NCBI GenBank assembly: GCA_008508345.1 | Contig: QNGE01001691.1 | Span: forward strand, 1 to 64,000 | Source of the DNA: Paragonimus westermani | Lineage: Eukaryota; Platyhelminthes; Trematoda; Plagiorchiida; Troglotrematidae | Length of the DNA: 64,000 bases | Direction: 5' to 3' | Shown: positions 11,453 to 24,600 of the stretch, in pieces | How positions within the stretch are numbered: position 1 is the stretch's first letter | How the letters are laid out: each line of letters opens with the position of its first letter | Made by a program: the position numbers and the translations under genes | Notes under the pieces: model-generated | The model's input: the letters and a program-made list of their open reading frames with translations, nothing else | What the model was told of the DNA's origin: nothing | The model's database searches: none

Positions 11453-11776
11453 TTAGATGTTATCAGGTCCGTTTTCAAAGATAACGTCCTTAGACAAGTA
11501 GAGCTTGAAAATGGAAATGACTTTCGCAATCGTTAGGAAAGTTTCCAAGTTTCGTTTGAATTGTTGTATATTCTTACTGGACCTAATTGCATACGGGAGT
11601 TTGTTCCAAATGTAGGAATATTTTACTGGGAAAAAATTTGAACGCAGTTTTTTCCGGGATTTAAGAGATGCCAAGTTGAAGTCCTTGTTTCTGAGGTTAT
11701 ACTTCGGCCTGTGTTGTAAGCTAATCGCGAAGCTGACGGTGAACTCACTGCCATAGACCAGATGAAAACAGTTCAA
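11453..11776 (-). pseudogene. CR1-like RT C-terminal fragment (family 2)
   Basis: A 107-codon minus-strand frame with YNLRNKDFNLASLKSRKK, NFFPVKYSYIWNKLPYAIR and a final QQFKRNLETFL. This is the C-terminal region downstream of the RT domain in CR1/jockey-type non-LTR elements. A related decayed copy lies at 27020-27190 on the plus strand (DLRNKDSTPPALPSRK, then NFFIITYFYI). The upstream RT domain is absent, as expected of a 5'-truncated insertion. The frame is open to the C-terminus, but no catalytic domain remains. Confidence 0.75.
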
Positions 11777-12289
11777 TCCTCACAGTGTGAAATCTTCTAC
11801 ACGTCTCCCAAAAACGGAACCTAACAGAGACGCAGAGGCCGAAGGTCGTGACTCCAGGAATTTTAGCCAATTGCCTTGTGGGATCGCTGATGTACACACG
11901 AGCGGCGACGTCGTGCATGCAGCCGTTAGGTGGGACCTATTGTCAGAATCAATGAAACAAACCGAGTCTAACCCAGCATCACTTCAAGTCTCCTCATCAG
12001 TCTTAGGTCTGATTTTCCTAGCTCTTTCATGCACTGTGCTTCCTCCGTGGCAAAATAAACCGGGGAATACCCCGTAATTGCATTTATACGGTCTGATAGA
12101 GTCCGGTTAGCGAATCACCGAAAATTAGACGACTAGCAAAAGTCCACAATTCGAAAGTTCAGTCCGGCCTATGTTGATGGCTTCTGAGGCTATTTATGAC
12201 CACTGCTTCATGAATGCGACCTTCTGGATCTAAACTATCATGAGTTGTATAGCGCCGTTCAGAAAGTGGGCGACTTGTTTCTATTACAT
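11777..12289. other. Unassigned sequence upstream of CR1-like relic
   Basis: A 96-codon opening at 11787-12077 has no recognised motif. It could be the 5' part of the neighbouring decayed retroelement, but no endonuclease motif was seen. Confidence 0.3.
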
Positions 12290-14375
12290 GAATTGTGCAC
12301 CTTATTTTCTCGCTCAACTCTTCCACGCAGAATACGTCGTTTTCTTTGAAGAGCTTTCCCAGCTATATTGTATGCATAAGTTCATGGGGAATCCGGGGTA
12401 CCACAGTGGTTTCCACACTGTTCCAACTAGGAGCAGGTGAGAAAGCTGAGAGCGTAGTAATCTCGTACAGGCAAGATCCACCGAGAGGTTTTCGTGAACA
12501 AGAACTTACTTAATTTTACACACCGACTAAGAGAGTTTAGGACTTCTACAAATTTCCTAAGATTGCCCAAAAAGGAGACATCTTTGGACCTCCTGGTTGT
12601 GGCCGTGTTACTTATAGACCCTTAATTGGCCGACTAAACAGCTGCACCGCCAAATCGGCACACTATTCGACTACTGTGGAGCTTTCAGCAAGCCATCTTG
12701 CCATCGAGTTTTACGTTAAACTTCACAGACCCTTTATACCAAATTATTCCACTTAGCACTATATGCCTCGAAGATATCTACTCCAGGATACCTGAAGAGA
12801 TACCCGCCAGTCTGTAGATTTTTTTCGATCAGTCATTTAGACAGATATCCCGAACTGACATCCTCCCTAGTTCGTGGAAAAAGCAACAATCACACACTCC
12901 TCAACCTGAGTGACCGGCACTCTCCAGCTAACCATCGGCCAATCAACCCTACTAGCACTCTCTGCAAATCAGTGGAATACTTGTTAAAGTCCGCCATTTT
13001 CTGGTGTCTATCAGCAAGCAATACCCTTGCTTCAGCCCAGCACGTCTTACTTTCTAGCCGATCACTCACAGTAAGAAGGCGCGTCTCCATGGTCAGCCTG
13101 ATGAATGAAAAAGGTAATGGCCCAATCTTGGATGCTGTTTTTTAATTTCGTCAAGGCGCCTGATCGTGTTCCAGACGACCCCTTCAAACATATACCGGAA
13201 GCTCATGGTATTGAAAGAGAGGTTCCTGCTGAACTGTCTCCTATTTGGGCAATGGAGCGTTCAGAGTTAAAACAGGATCAAACAATTCGCTCTCCTCCCA
13301 AACTTCTGCGGGGGTTCTTTAAGGTTCAATGCTAAGTGTACTCTTATTTCTACTTAACACCAACGTCCTTTGGGATAATACATATGGCTATGCTCTCCTA
13401 CAGACCAAAGACCTGAGATTCTGAAATACCAGTGACCTCACTTCTCTTAGGATTGGTCTTAACGCGATTAAGTGCCGATCGGATGACTGGAGCCTCCTAC
13501 CAAATATCACTGCTTGCGTGCACGTATTGCTCGGTGTGGACTTCGGCAGTACCTTCTCTAATCGCACCAAACCCAGTTCAGTAGACGCTTCAAAAATTGA
13601 CCTGAAGAGCAAGCTACGCATACGGATGTCGTCCAGTTCATCCACGACGTATCATCGTAAAAGGGCGGCAAAAAATTGGTTTGCCACTCCTGTGATGATT
13701 TAGGTCATCTTCCCGTCCATAGACAAATGGGTTTCTCAAACGCTTAACGGGGATCGTATAAGACCGCTTCAAGATTAATAATAATATATATTTTTCAACG
13801 CTTGTGAGAATTAAGCTGACCAGGTCTTAGCCACTGGCCAGAAGATACGCATGCTGACTGCTGAGAATACCCTGCACCCGGCTACCATACTATTCAACAG
13901 CTAAAGTGATATTGCCTACAGTTCTCGACTTAAAATCCAGGATTCAAAGCCTCCGCATCGGTTTATCTCCCTCAGGCTGCGTTTTGAGCATGAGTCTAGT
14001 GAACCACGTTCTCATCGTAGCGAACGATGACTACCGGCCAAGATATGCCGAGAGGCATGCCGGGAGGCTACATAGGCTCCATCCTCAAACGTCCTTAGGT
14101 TACTAACCAGGTGAACAGCCTCCATTCTAAGGTGGTCAACTACTCTTCAGCAAGATGTTTCGAAAGCAACGTTAGGTTGTCATCTGCCCAAAACACATTG
14201 ACGATCTCACTCTGCTTTGAGTATCCACCATCAATCCCAGGGGCGGTGCCACACCCCGTTTTCACTGGTCGCCTTTCTGGTCAACAAATGCACGGTTGAC
14301 ACCAGAAAAACCAGCTGGTTCCGGGTATCCTGGGCCCTTTGCTCCGAACACGTGTATTAATCACGGAGCCGATGA
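12290..14375 (+). pseudogene. Decayed CR1-like retrotransposon (family 1)
   Basis: A heavily mutated relative of the intact element at 38388-40698, collinear over most of its RT frame. Matching landmarks are CTTCCACGCAGAATACGTCG (12327; compare 38632); GTGACCGGCACTCTCCAGCT (12911; compare 39229); CGCCTGATCGTGTTCCAGAC, corresponding to RT motif A; GTTTGCCACTCCTGTGATGA (13679); and a 3' tail with CCGGGTATCCTGGGCCC (14319). Many indels and stops remove all coding capacity. The copy is split near 13772 by an ATT-tailed repeat. Part of the central RT, including the YADD region, seems deleted or unreadable. Clearly an old insertion. Confidence 0.75.
13772..13900 (-). repeat. ATT-tailed dispersed repeat, copy 4, nested in CR1 relic
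   Basis: After ATAAGACCGCTTCAAGATT the CR1 sequence is replaced by AATAATAATATATATTT and TTGTGAGAA, the tail-side edge of the ATT-tailed family. The intact CR1 has no AAT tract at this position, so the tract arrived with the insertion. The right limit is uncertain. Confidence 0.5.
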
Positions 14376-16799
14376 TCCCTTGAAAAATATGTCAGTGGGT
14401 TCACTGGACTTGCTGCTCATTTACAAAGTTAGAAACTTGTGGATCACCCGCTTCTCGCAGCTTTGGAATAATACTTAATTAAGTATATACTTATCCAAGT
14501 GTGCCTTGGAAATCTGTGCATTGATGAGTCAGTTACATAATTACCCAGCATTGGATGAACGAAGTTATGGATGATGTGTTTAGCTCGGTGGACGCGCAGA
14601 AAGAAGATTCGAGCGAAGACTGTTAAGCTGTTGGTTTGGATAGAATAAAACTAAAGCGGACCAGAACAGCCAGGCCTCAAACAGATTCACAAAATCACTG
14701 AGGCAGACATGCACAAGACTGAATAAATTTACTACTCAATTCGCCCGTAGGAAGAGAGGTTACAGACAAAACGAACAAACTGCCAATATGTGTTGACGGA
14801 ATCAAGTGCGTAAATTTGTGTACCTCATCATTATTAGTTATTTACTCACGGTTCGTGCCCAGCACTTTATATTGCAACCGATACCAGATATTGTTCCACT
14901 GGGGATCGCAGCTCAATTTCGTGCTTGTCAGGTTGGCGTTTGTGGGACTCCGGGGACTGCTTTGTGAGGATTCTCACCGGCAAGGTGGTCCAATAGTTTT
15001 GAGCCAGCGCATGATATTAACGGTTTCAACAACACAGGTTATTACACCGTACATTAGGCTATAGGAAGGCACTCTTAAGCTGGTCTTGTCGTAGAATTAA
15101 AGTGGGCGGGTGCAGGAATGAGCCGATGTAACCGGAACCCTGTGAAGTATTTTCTTGTCTCAAAGATGTCGACACGGCAGATTAGACCCGTCAGTTTGCT
15201 AAACTTGCACTGTTCATGTCAGCCCTCGCAGTCTCGCGACTCGCTCAGTAGCGCGACATCGGGCTTGCTCAAAGAGCCCAATATCATACGGTGGATGGTA
15301 GGCACATGCTTGTGTCTTCGGTTCAACTTCGAATCTTATTAAGCTGAAAAAGACCACTGGTTTATTTTGATGAAGTAGACCAACAGTGAGTTTCATTAAG
15401 AGCATTGCGTTACTGGCTCTGTACATCAGTCCAAATGTGTTGCGGGAAGTTCACAAGACCAAAGTGATCTTGCTGTAGATAATTAGACAAAAGGATACAC
15501 CGGCATTGTGGTACTTTCTTACGGTACTTTGAACAGCCTTGGGGATCACGCGTCCACTTCGTTTGAATAGCAGCCAGTCTTTCGCCGAACATTCATACAG
15601 TCTGTTGAGATCTGACCAAACTGATTCTCCACGTGAGGAAGTGAGTGCCGGGAATAGATTTTCATGCCATTTACAAATATCAAGTGTAATTACATTTTGG
15701 GGGTGGCTCCGTTGATGAATTGGGGGGAGGATAGGTGACTTATGTTGTGTCCTAATGTTTACCACTAGGTTCAAAATGTGTGAATTATTGGCGGTGATCG
15801 CTGGCATTGTGTGGTACACTGCGTTGATAGCCTGTCAGTAAATTTAGCGGCATTGCACTGATCTCAAAGGACTCACGTTCAGGTGAAAAGAGCTCGTTAG
15901 GTATTCTCAACTCACGGTTATTCCGTCCGCAAATGCCACCTTTATCGAGAAGACGACTTTGTGCAAACGGGATGGTTGGAATTAATCGAAACAGCCGGGG
16001 AGTAGCGTTCTCCAGTTTTTTGCCCTTTCGATCGCTATTTTGCCACTCTCGGTGTGGAGTTAACGAACCCCGGTTTTACCATGGTAATTGCAAGCATTGG
16101 CTGTGAATGTCCGTTTTAAGGAAAAGCGGCTACTTCGACACAGGTCTTGATTCCCAAATATTTTTAACAATTTTGAAATCAAAAAGTCAGGCAAGGTACC
16201 CACAGTTTATCATTTTTCAGTGGGTAGTATTACTGAGAAAACCGGGATGATCTGGGAAGTGTAAGAATTATCAATGTTGTTGAAAATAGTTTACAACTTT
16301 TTCACGAATATGACCCTTTATAAGAGTCGCCTCACGTTTTGTGTTCTGTAGCTACATTACAAATTTCGAGGCAGAATACATTACCTCCATTCTCAGTGCG
16401 GTCGACTTGGTCGTATCTTGGAGGTATGCATGAATTAGAACTTTACGGCCACGACATGTCGGAAGTGCATTTCAACAAGAATACTGATACATTTGATGAT
16501 TAAAAATATATCACACGTTTCCGTCATGATGGTACTTTCGATTTTCATTTATCAAATGTGTAATGGCGGTCGTGTGTTTCTTAGATGGTTAGTGGTCACG
16601 CTGCGTGTCCTGATTTATCCTTTTTTCCATGATGGCTCTTCCCACGTTCGAAGTCCCCTTGGTAACACTTGCAAGCTTTACCTACAGAGAGCGCCACGGT
16701 CATCCGAAACACACGGCTGGCAAGTTGCTCTCTCGAGGAACATTGATTTTCATATATTACAGGCTTCAGTGTCGTTCACCTGACGAAGCTTGCTCTCGC
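14376..16799. other. Unassigned intergenic sequence
   Basis: About 2.4 kb with only short overlapping openings on both strands (for example 15118-15342 plus, 15426-15214 minus, 15819-15451 minus). None carries a recognised domain. Nothing further seen. Confidence 0.35.
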
Positions 16800-17465
16800 G
16801 AAATTCATCCGTCTCTACTTTACAACGCTGGACCATTGTTTGTGAGCACGCGAGTTTTACACACTGAGATATCTCGCGCAAGAAAACATCACACCCCGCC
16901 CGGATACTTAAAAACCCGCAATGGTTGGGCATATCGCAAGCTCCTTGAAATTCTTGGGAATTTGAGCGAAGAATGACGTCCGGTCGAGAAGTCCATGCGT
17001 TCCCCGCGAAAATATATGCGTCTCCACCTCTCCCACCTCATGAAAAATTTTCTGCACATTTTTTCAGGATTATCTACTTGGAATAATGGTCAAATTCTTC
17101 CCCAATACACCTTCTACATACTCCAACTACTGTTTTTGGCACGACCTTGAGCATCAGGCCGGCGATCACCTGGTGGAGTCCAAAGTGATGTAACAAATCA
17201 ATTGTTTTCTCGAATTGTGCAGATCCCAAGCAGTATTTTCTCAGAACTATGAAGCCCGAAGTTTCCCGCCTAAAAGTGAATTTTTCCTTCATATTATGTC
17301 TGTTTTTGTTTGTTTTGTTGCTCTACTCACATAGCTGACTCGTTGTACAATTTTCAAATTTGGTGTTCAAATACGTATTTGCTTGAATATCATTGCGTTG
17401 ATCACGCTCACCTGAGTGTGTTTCTCACCAATGCGTCGAGAAATATACGAATATTATTATAATTA
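16800..17465 (+). repeat. ATT-tailed dispersed repeat, copy 5
   Basis: Inverted relative to 10220-10830, with the blocks CACGACCTTGAGCATCAGG, ACTCACATAGCTGACTCG and GATCACGCTCACCTGAGTG in order. It ends in AATATTATTATAATTA, a degenerate AT-rich tail. The 5' edge is approximate; similarity fades around 16.8 kb. Confidence 0.7.
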
Positions 17466-20154
17466 CGCCTCATCGCCCCACTACTGTGTGATTTGTATTT
17501 AGCCGTGTTCACGTAGATCGCTGATCGCGAACCATGTAAATTTCTTGAACTCAATATCCGGGTTTCGTGTTGTTTTCTTCTACCTACTTTTTAATACTTT
17601 CCATGCACATTAGCAACTTACCAATAGCAAACTGCTTTTTATGGTCGTATTTTTTGGATCCTATCCTGCCGCTGAGCAAGCCCGGAATTTACAGATGTCC
17701 GCTGCACTACGAACGCGATCCTTTGGGGTCCAGTTGATTGACAGAGGATGCTAAAGGGGAGGGCACAGTGCAAAGAACCCATAGACGTCAGGATAAACAA
17801 CTGTCTCTAATTCCACTAACTGCCCCTTCCTTTTGGGATTCGGTGGTACTCATCGGTCACCTTAAAACAAAGTTGATAGGCAAGCTGCTTGTTTTCCGTC
17901 AACGGAAGTGGGCCGAGGGAATTACATTTGTTGTGCACAAGACACGTGCAATGTGCTGTGCGTTAGCCGTTCAGATTGCAACGAGGCTAGTCTGTCAAAT
18001 CTGAAGAGGTTCATCGACGTCAAACTTGGGAGGTTGACAGTTTTTTCTAGCTATAAACATGGTCAAAATATTCTCGGTAACGGAGTCTGATAAGCAGGCG
18101 GTCGACAGATAAAATGGTCAAGCTTCTGACAGTTCTGGTGGAGACTACCAACTTCGTGCGTAGGCGATCATCACTATAACATTTTGAAAAACGAACGGGA
18201 CAATTTGCGTTAATCTGAAGTCTGGTGTTTACCAGGAGACCGCATTGTTCCCGATTATTTGGCTGCTAAAACACCGTTGGGAAACAGTAGTCAGGGAGTC
18301 GTCGAGTTCACACTCAAAGTCATCAGTGTTAAACTTCTCGTGAACTGCTAAACTCAGCCCAGAAAGCTAACTGGTTTAGATGGATGGGAAACTGAGTGTG
18401 TGAACGCTTAAACCACTGTTGGGACAGGATAATCACTAGTATACTCGCACTTTTACTTGATGCAGCGTCGCAAAACTGCACCATGAAGGGGCGGTATAAT
18501 TTAATTATGCCCAAGGGTTAAACAGTAACTATCTTGTTAATAGGCAGGTTTGCAAACATACGCTGAAAGTAATTGGACTTCAAAGCCACGCAAACTATAA
18601 AAAGCCTCAAAATTTCTTTGAAGTAACTTAACCAGAAACTCCGCAACATTTACATGGTTCCTTACAAATTTTCTTGTTTGAAGGCCTTCGTAAGAGTCAC
18701 CATCAAAACACGAATGATTATCACAGTAAGATGAATGATGTGATTCGAAAAGTTCTGAACAACGTCGTGGTTTCTTGGGTAAATAGCACTCACAAACAGG
18801 CCGAACTGTGTCGAAATAGAACCCGGTCCATCAAAGACTAAAAATAAAACAATCGCGCCGGGAGGTGGAAACCCAAACAGCAAGACCTAACATCAGTGTG
18901 CGCAGTTTTGCCGCGTGATATTCTTTGAGCACCTTCAAGACCTCTAGGTGGTTTTCCGACCCATCTTCTCACCCTGCTTTGGAACAAGTTATTTCGAAAG
19001 CAAGGTTACTGGGGTTGAAAAATGGTGACGGCTAGCCCACGCCACAAGAACGCAAAAAGAATGGATGCTTTAGCTTTTGTGAGCATTCACCGTAGCTCCT
19101 TTGGATTCATAACTGGTGAAAACGTTCCTCAATTACTACAATGCCGGCCGCCTAGCCAGTAAGAGTCTCTTAGTAGCTCGGCCACATGGGTGTTGGTGGA
19201 AAATGTTGCATCTCTTCAGGCGCCTGTGCTTTCTGGGTGCCCTCGGTAGACGAATGTGTAAAGGAGAAACGAGCTGAGTTACGTCAACCGGACTTCTTGG
19301 TGGCATACCACTTGGTAATTTCGTTATAGTTGAAAGTGATGCAGGAGTTGTTGAGGATTTTTCGCATTACCCCGTTAAGTCCAAGGCTTTTGCCAGACAG
19401 GAGGTTCAGCGTCCGGTTACGAGTTGCTCGAACAAGCTCCCTTTTGATCACAATCATGGATCCAGACGAGATGAGGTTTTGGATCAATCCTAATACCCAT
19501 ATTAGTCATTAATCTGGCCTCCAGGCTGCTGCCTGGAAATTCAAAGCAAGTAAATGAAGCTGGAACGGAGATGGCAACCGGATGTCGTCAAACTTCTGGG
19601 ATCTAAAAGTACAAAATGATGACTTCAAACAAGTTACTCGATGCCTTTTGAGAGCACACAGGGCACACAGGGTCCCATAGAAGCTAACTAGTAGGTTCGC
19701 ATTCAGTGGCCAGAAATTTTCGTGCTGCAATATACGATGATTGCATGACCCTCATTGGGACAATGCGTGGTCATCATGTGGCGAAAAAGCGTCCAATAAT
19801 GCACAATCTTTATTGTCTAATACGCTAGTTAGCATGCCATTCGCACGCTTACTTTCATGAGGTACGATTCCAGACCACAACACCCCCAGGTTTTCGCTCA
19901 CGCATCATGTGTAATTCTGCTCGGTTTATGTGCGTGATCGGCGTCGTCTATCTGGGGGGTTTTCTGCCCGCTATTCTTCGTCCGTTGGTCTGGCTGCGTT
20001 GAGCGGTAGCTCGTCCGGCTGCTCTTGTTTTCCTCCATCTATCAACACCGTCGTCTGATCATAGTCTACGACCGCTCTGCGATCCTTCTGCAAGTGTTGA
20101 AGTAATCACGCCTTCAACTTTGTCGTCCCTTCCCTTTTGCCCGCCATATCTTGC
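17466..20154. other. Unassigned intergenic sequence
   Basis: About 2.7 kb of unique-looking sequence with short non-homologous openings only. No repeat or domain recognised. Confidence 0.35.
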
Positions 20155-20370
20155 CTGTTGGTCCGATCCAATCGAGCGATGACTCATCCGGTCGCCCCGG
20201 CCGTCCCCGATCCGTTTGTTGTAAGGTTTTGGACGTGCCTTCCTCGCGTCGAGTTATTTTGCCCACACCTCAGGCCTGATTATATACCACAATCTGTTCT
20301 AACATGGTTTCTAACCACTGAAAAAGGTGCCGAATTTGTCCACAAAGCCACTTGCAATTCGAAATGACAA
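20155..20370 (+). pseudogene. Possible gypsy gag N-terminal remnant
   Basis: The translation VAPAVPDPFVVRF followed shortly by PRVELFCPHLRPDY resembles the start of gag proteins of flatworm gypsy elements, in which a proline-rich opening precedes a conserved Trp-containing block. Here the second half appears frame-shifted and no CCHC knuckle follows. Similarity is short and judged by memory of the family, so alternative explanations, including chance, remain open. Confidence 0.3.
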
Positions 20371-21465
20371 GCTATGAAAGCCGGAAAAGTCTAAATCTCT
20401 TCTCTTTGAAACAGTGAAGATGAGAATGTGCCTTTATTAAAGCACCTTAGGTTCACAAAGATTACCAGACGCAGCCAGGTAACTGCTCGCCGATAACGGA
20501 TTTCCCTCAAACCGCACAAAGCATGACAAATTGCGTGCTGAGAACTCGTGCTATCACCAAGGCTGGTTCATATTATGTCACAGTGTTCACTGCCCAGAAC
20601 ATCTTCGCTCAAATATGGTGTAAGTCACTGAGATCGATCAGTTCAACCCTTATCGGCTCACGGTGTAACTCATTGTCTTTTAAATACGACTGCAGGGAAA
20701 TGATATACATGCTCCGATGGCAAAAAGGTGGCTTGCAGCTATAGTGGTTGAAAGGAAAGGCCAGCAACAAATGTCAATTTAGGGACGAAATTACACATCC
20801 TAAATCGTCATGAACTATTTGGATATAGTTGGTGAATTATGTGAGACTTATCGATTACAATGCTGATGTGGTAGTCGAACAATCACATATTCGGAAGTGG
20901 CTGCCCTACAATTGTTAATTTTTTTATATCTGAACCACATGTGTAGTCTGAGTTTTCTAACAGTTTAGGTAGACGGTAGTCAGCGAAATGTAATGAGCAG
21001 AAGCGGCTGAACCTAACATTATATTATAGCGATTTTCACCTCTGGGGCATGAAGGATGGCGTAAATTATGGCAGTTGTACTCTCTCCCCAGTGGGAGCCT
21101 TCAGAACATTTAACTGTGTGACATCCTGACCACTTTCAAGAAGAATTTTGGGGCGTGGTAATTTTTATATGATTTCACAACTGATTCTAGCCAGTTTGGG
21201 TGCGAAAATTGATGAAGTGAGTTCACCATGTCACAATTCTTCGGAGGATCGATTAAGTTCAGTTCTTGTTATCAATGCAGCCTGAAACTCTAATGAACCA
21301 CTGTGACTGGCGGGGACTTCTCACATCGGCCGAAATTGAATGATGCATTTTTCGATTTATTATCATTCCGACGATGGTGTTTATTTCGACCTGCGTTGTT
21401 GCAACAGTAACGACACCAACCACATTGTGCGCCTAACGACACGTGCTTTACCCTCCCCCTTCCAG
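20371..21465. other. Unassigned sequence
   Basis: About 1.1 kb; no gene or repeat recognised. If the flanking gag-like and LTR-like pieces belong to one element, this would be its decayed interior, but no pol motif was seen. Confidence 0.3.
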
Positions 21466-21661
21466 GTCTCGCGGCGGCTACGTACTAGGACGAGGCGCAA
21501 GAAGAACCAACAAAATGAAACAGGGCATAATTGTAAGACGCTTGTTTTGCTGACTTGTACACCACATAACACACTGCGTTGTCCTGCTCCTGTTTTTGCA
21601 CGTGTTGCTGAATAAACCTTTCCCACGAATTTGTGCGCTCCAGTGGGTGGTTGTGAATACA
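21466..21661 (+). other. Possible LTR end or terminal exon with polyA signal
   Basis: A strong acceptor-like tract (CCCTCCCCCTTCCAG, ending about 21465) precedes a basic reading (RRLRTRTRRKKNQQN) that runs to a TGA at 21609-21611. AATAAA follows at 21611-21616. The segment 21532-21661 starts TG and ends CA and follows a purine-rich stretch, so a short LTR after a polypurine tract is one reading. A spliced last exon is the other. No second LTR copy or target duplication was found. Confidence 0.25.
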
Positions 21662-24600
21662 GCTTCCAGATCACCATTTCTGTGACTAACTCTCGTACGA
21701 CACATTTTCATCACGTGGACATTCTGTCCCCTGCCCAGTGAATTACTGTTGTTCACGTGAGTTCCCTACTTTGGAATATTCCATTATTATAACTACAACG
21801 TCACATTTATCGTTCTACGAATAGCTATGATCCCAATAATTGTTAAGCAGTTATTCCACCAGCTCCCGATTTCACCTTCAATCAACACTGTGTTTGACGA
21901 CTGTCTAAATAACAGCACCTGAACTGTACATCTTCGAATGATAATCCAGCGGCGGCAAATTTTTCAGGCAGAGGGTCATTAGCGTCAGAGATGCTTTGAC
22001 TCCGGATAACTGTGTTGCCTAAGGGAATCACTACTTCGCCCGTAAGTACTTAGGGCTGAAACCGTCTAATCATGGGACATGTGCCGACCATAATGAACAA
22101 TACCGCTGATAGTCACATCACATCGCTTATTTTTGCTGAGTTCGGCTTTATACCTGCCCTTGCTCTAGTCAACCCTCTGATTTGCAAGATCCGCCCTGGA
22201 GCCGGGAGCACAATTGGTTCTATGCCTTGCTAGCCTAGGGTACTTTCTATATACAATGTTTTTCCGGTGTCTGCAACATTATACGGAATCAGCGTGCTAA
22301 TTCTTGATTTTTAATGTCGTGTGATTCCAACAGTGAGAGCAGACTTGGTATTGTTCTCTTTGGTCGATACATTCGTTATCCATATTGCCCGCGGTTGACT
22401 CGAGGCCCGTAATATTCAGCTGTGCCACACTTTGAAGTTAAGTTAATCGTCTTTACTATGTTTTTCATAGTGCGAATACAACCAAGGGATTTTCGAACGG
22501 GAAAACCATATTTGATCAGTTCAACTCAAATTGTATGCTGATCATTCAGTCACAATGTCCAATACGACTTATCTGTCGTTATCCGTGATAGCAGCTACGT
22601 TCTTCATCACTGTCGTCATTCACTGAGAAAGGGGTGGGCCGGGACTACAGGTATAACTTTGGTAGACATATGTACAGATCTGAAGTTCAAACCCTTTTAC
22701 TCAACAGCTAGATGTTCCGAAGTCACCTTTATCAATCGCCCGAAGAGAGTTTGCCGTCTTATCACAAACAGGGTTCACAAAGCGTACATTATCGAACTGA
22801 AAACTTCACACAGCTGACTATATAATAGTGATATCCGTTACTGTGAAAAACTGCAGTGCTCTAATTTATGAAATTGGCTTAGTTAGCCCGGGTTTCATTT
22901 TTGTATGAATGCCGTGATAGTCATCACCCACTCATACAGTTGTCTGTTATTCATCAGTGCATGAATTATGTGATCCCTCAAAGCTTACGTTCCCGAATCC
23001 CATCATATTTTTGATAGTCCCTCGAAATGATTTTTTAAAAGAAGATTTCAACTCGCTGGATGGCAGTTTGAACCTGGAGCGTTAATCCCGGGGATCGGGC
23101 AGACCTTCAGGCTACGCTCAGTCTGCTGATAGGTTAGACTTAAGATAGCCGTGTCAGTGATGCAGCAAACGCGAATGAATTCTGAGCCCGTTGAACACCC
23201 GATTTAGATCTAAGAGGAAGACGACCGCATATGTGAGTTGTCTAGTATAAGGTACTCAGGTATGAAAAACTTTTGGAGAAACCCAACGTAAGTAAACACC
23301 GAGAACCTCGACATTGGATCCACCAAACTCACAAACCCCGAGACTAACAGCTCAGGTGAACAAATGAAATACAACAGTCACGTGATGGCGGGGCGATAAA
23401 GCACAGGTGAAACCAAGACACATAAATGCGATGAAGGGGCAGACAGTGAGGACTAACAAACTGCGCATAGACAATTAAGTGGTTTCAGTAGTACATCGAT
23501 AATGGTGTTTGTGGAAGGAGTGACTTGTAGCGCTAAGTTTGAATGGTCGTGTCAGTCCACGCAAGAAAGGCCCACAGTCAGTACAAGGAATTTAAGAAGG
23601 AACAGCCGGCAAGAAGGAACTAAATGTGGGCAGGGAATGTGGCCACCGGATTTCTATCAAACATATGACAGCCGTCAAACAGTGAACACAGACAGCTACT
23701 TTACCATGGAGCATACTCTCAACAGTTTTGCTAACTGGAGTTATTTAGTGACTGCTGATTCGTCGGCAAACTTTCGGATGAACTTCCCATACAAACTCAG
23801 GCATGTGTGATAAAAACGAAGGTTGACATAAAAGAACACAATATCTGCCGGCTTTGTATCCATGCTGCCTTTGTTCTGAGTTTAGACAAACAACAATAAT
23901 TTCAGTTTCATTAGATTGTCTGCTGGTATCCATGTCGGTTTTGTCTGTTGTAAATCCGTCCCCTCGCGTGATCTCGCTGCTGGTTTTAACTTCGCTTCTT
24001 CCGTAATAGTAGCCACAGAAGCGCACCCCACATTTTCACTGCCTCTTACATCCGTTAGCATCACGTGCGCAAACAGTGTATCATTAACTGTAAGAGTCTC
24101 CACTGCGTATCTTATAAATGCTGACGCGCTGTATAAAACCTGGTAACGTTCCATCCTGACTCTTCACAACTTTCACAATATTTTCAGCCCCCGCATTGTT
24201 GCATGTATTCACAGTGTTATAGAGATAAGACATGCTGTGTTATCGCGATCCAGAATATTTCTCAGGCTGAGAATTCTGAATCATTAGCGACGGTAAACAA
24301 ACTCTGTCTGATTTATCTTCTGCAGATGTTGCGATCAAAGAAGTCAGCGAACAATTAAGTGGAGTCTTCTCTAGCGCACAGTCGGAGGATTACTATGATT
24401 CGTACTGCTGTAGCTATACCACTTATCTTGAACCCTCACTATGGCTGCGGTCAATTAAGCTGTACGGGAAAGCTTTGAAGAACACTATATATTCGCAGAT
24501 AAAGTAAACAAAAAACGGAATCACAACCACCGTAAGACCTCCAGATATTGTCTCGTTACCCACACCTGTGATCGTAAACAGCAAGAAACATCCCGTCCAC

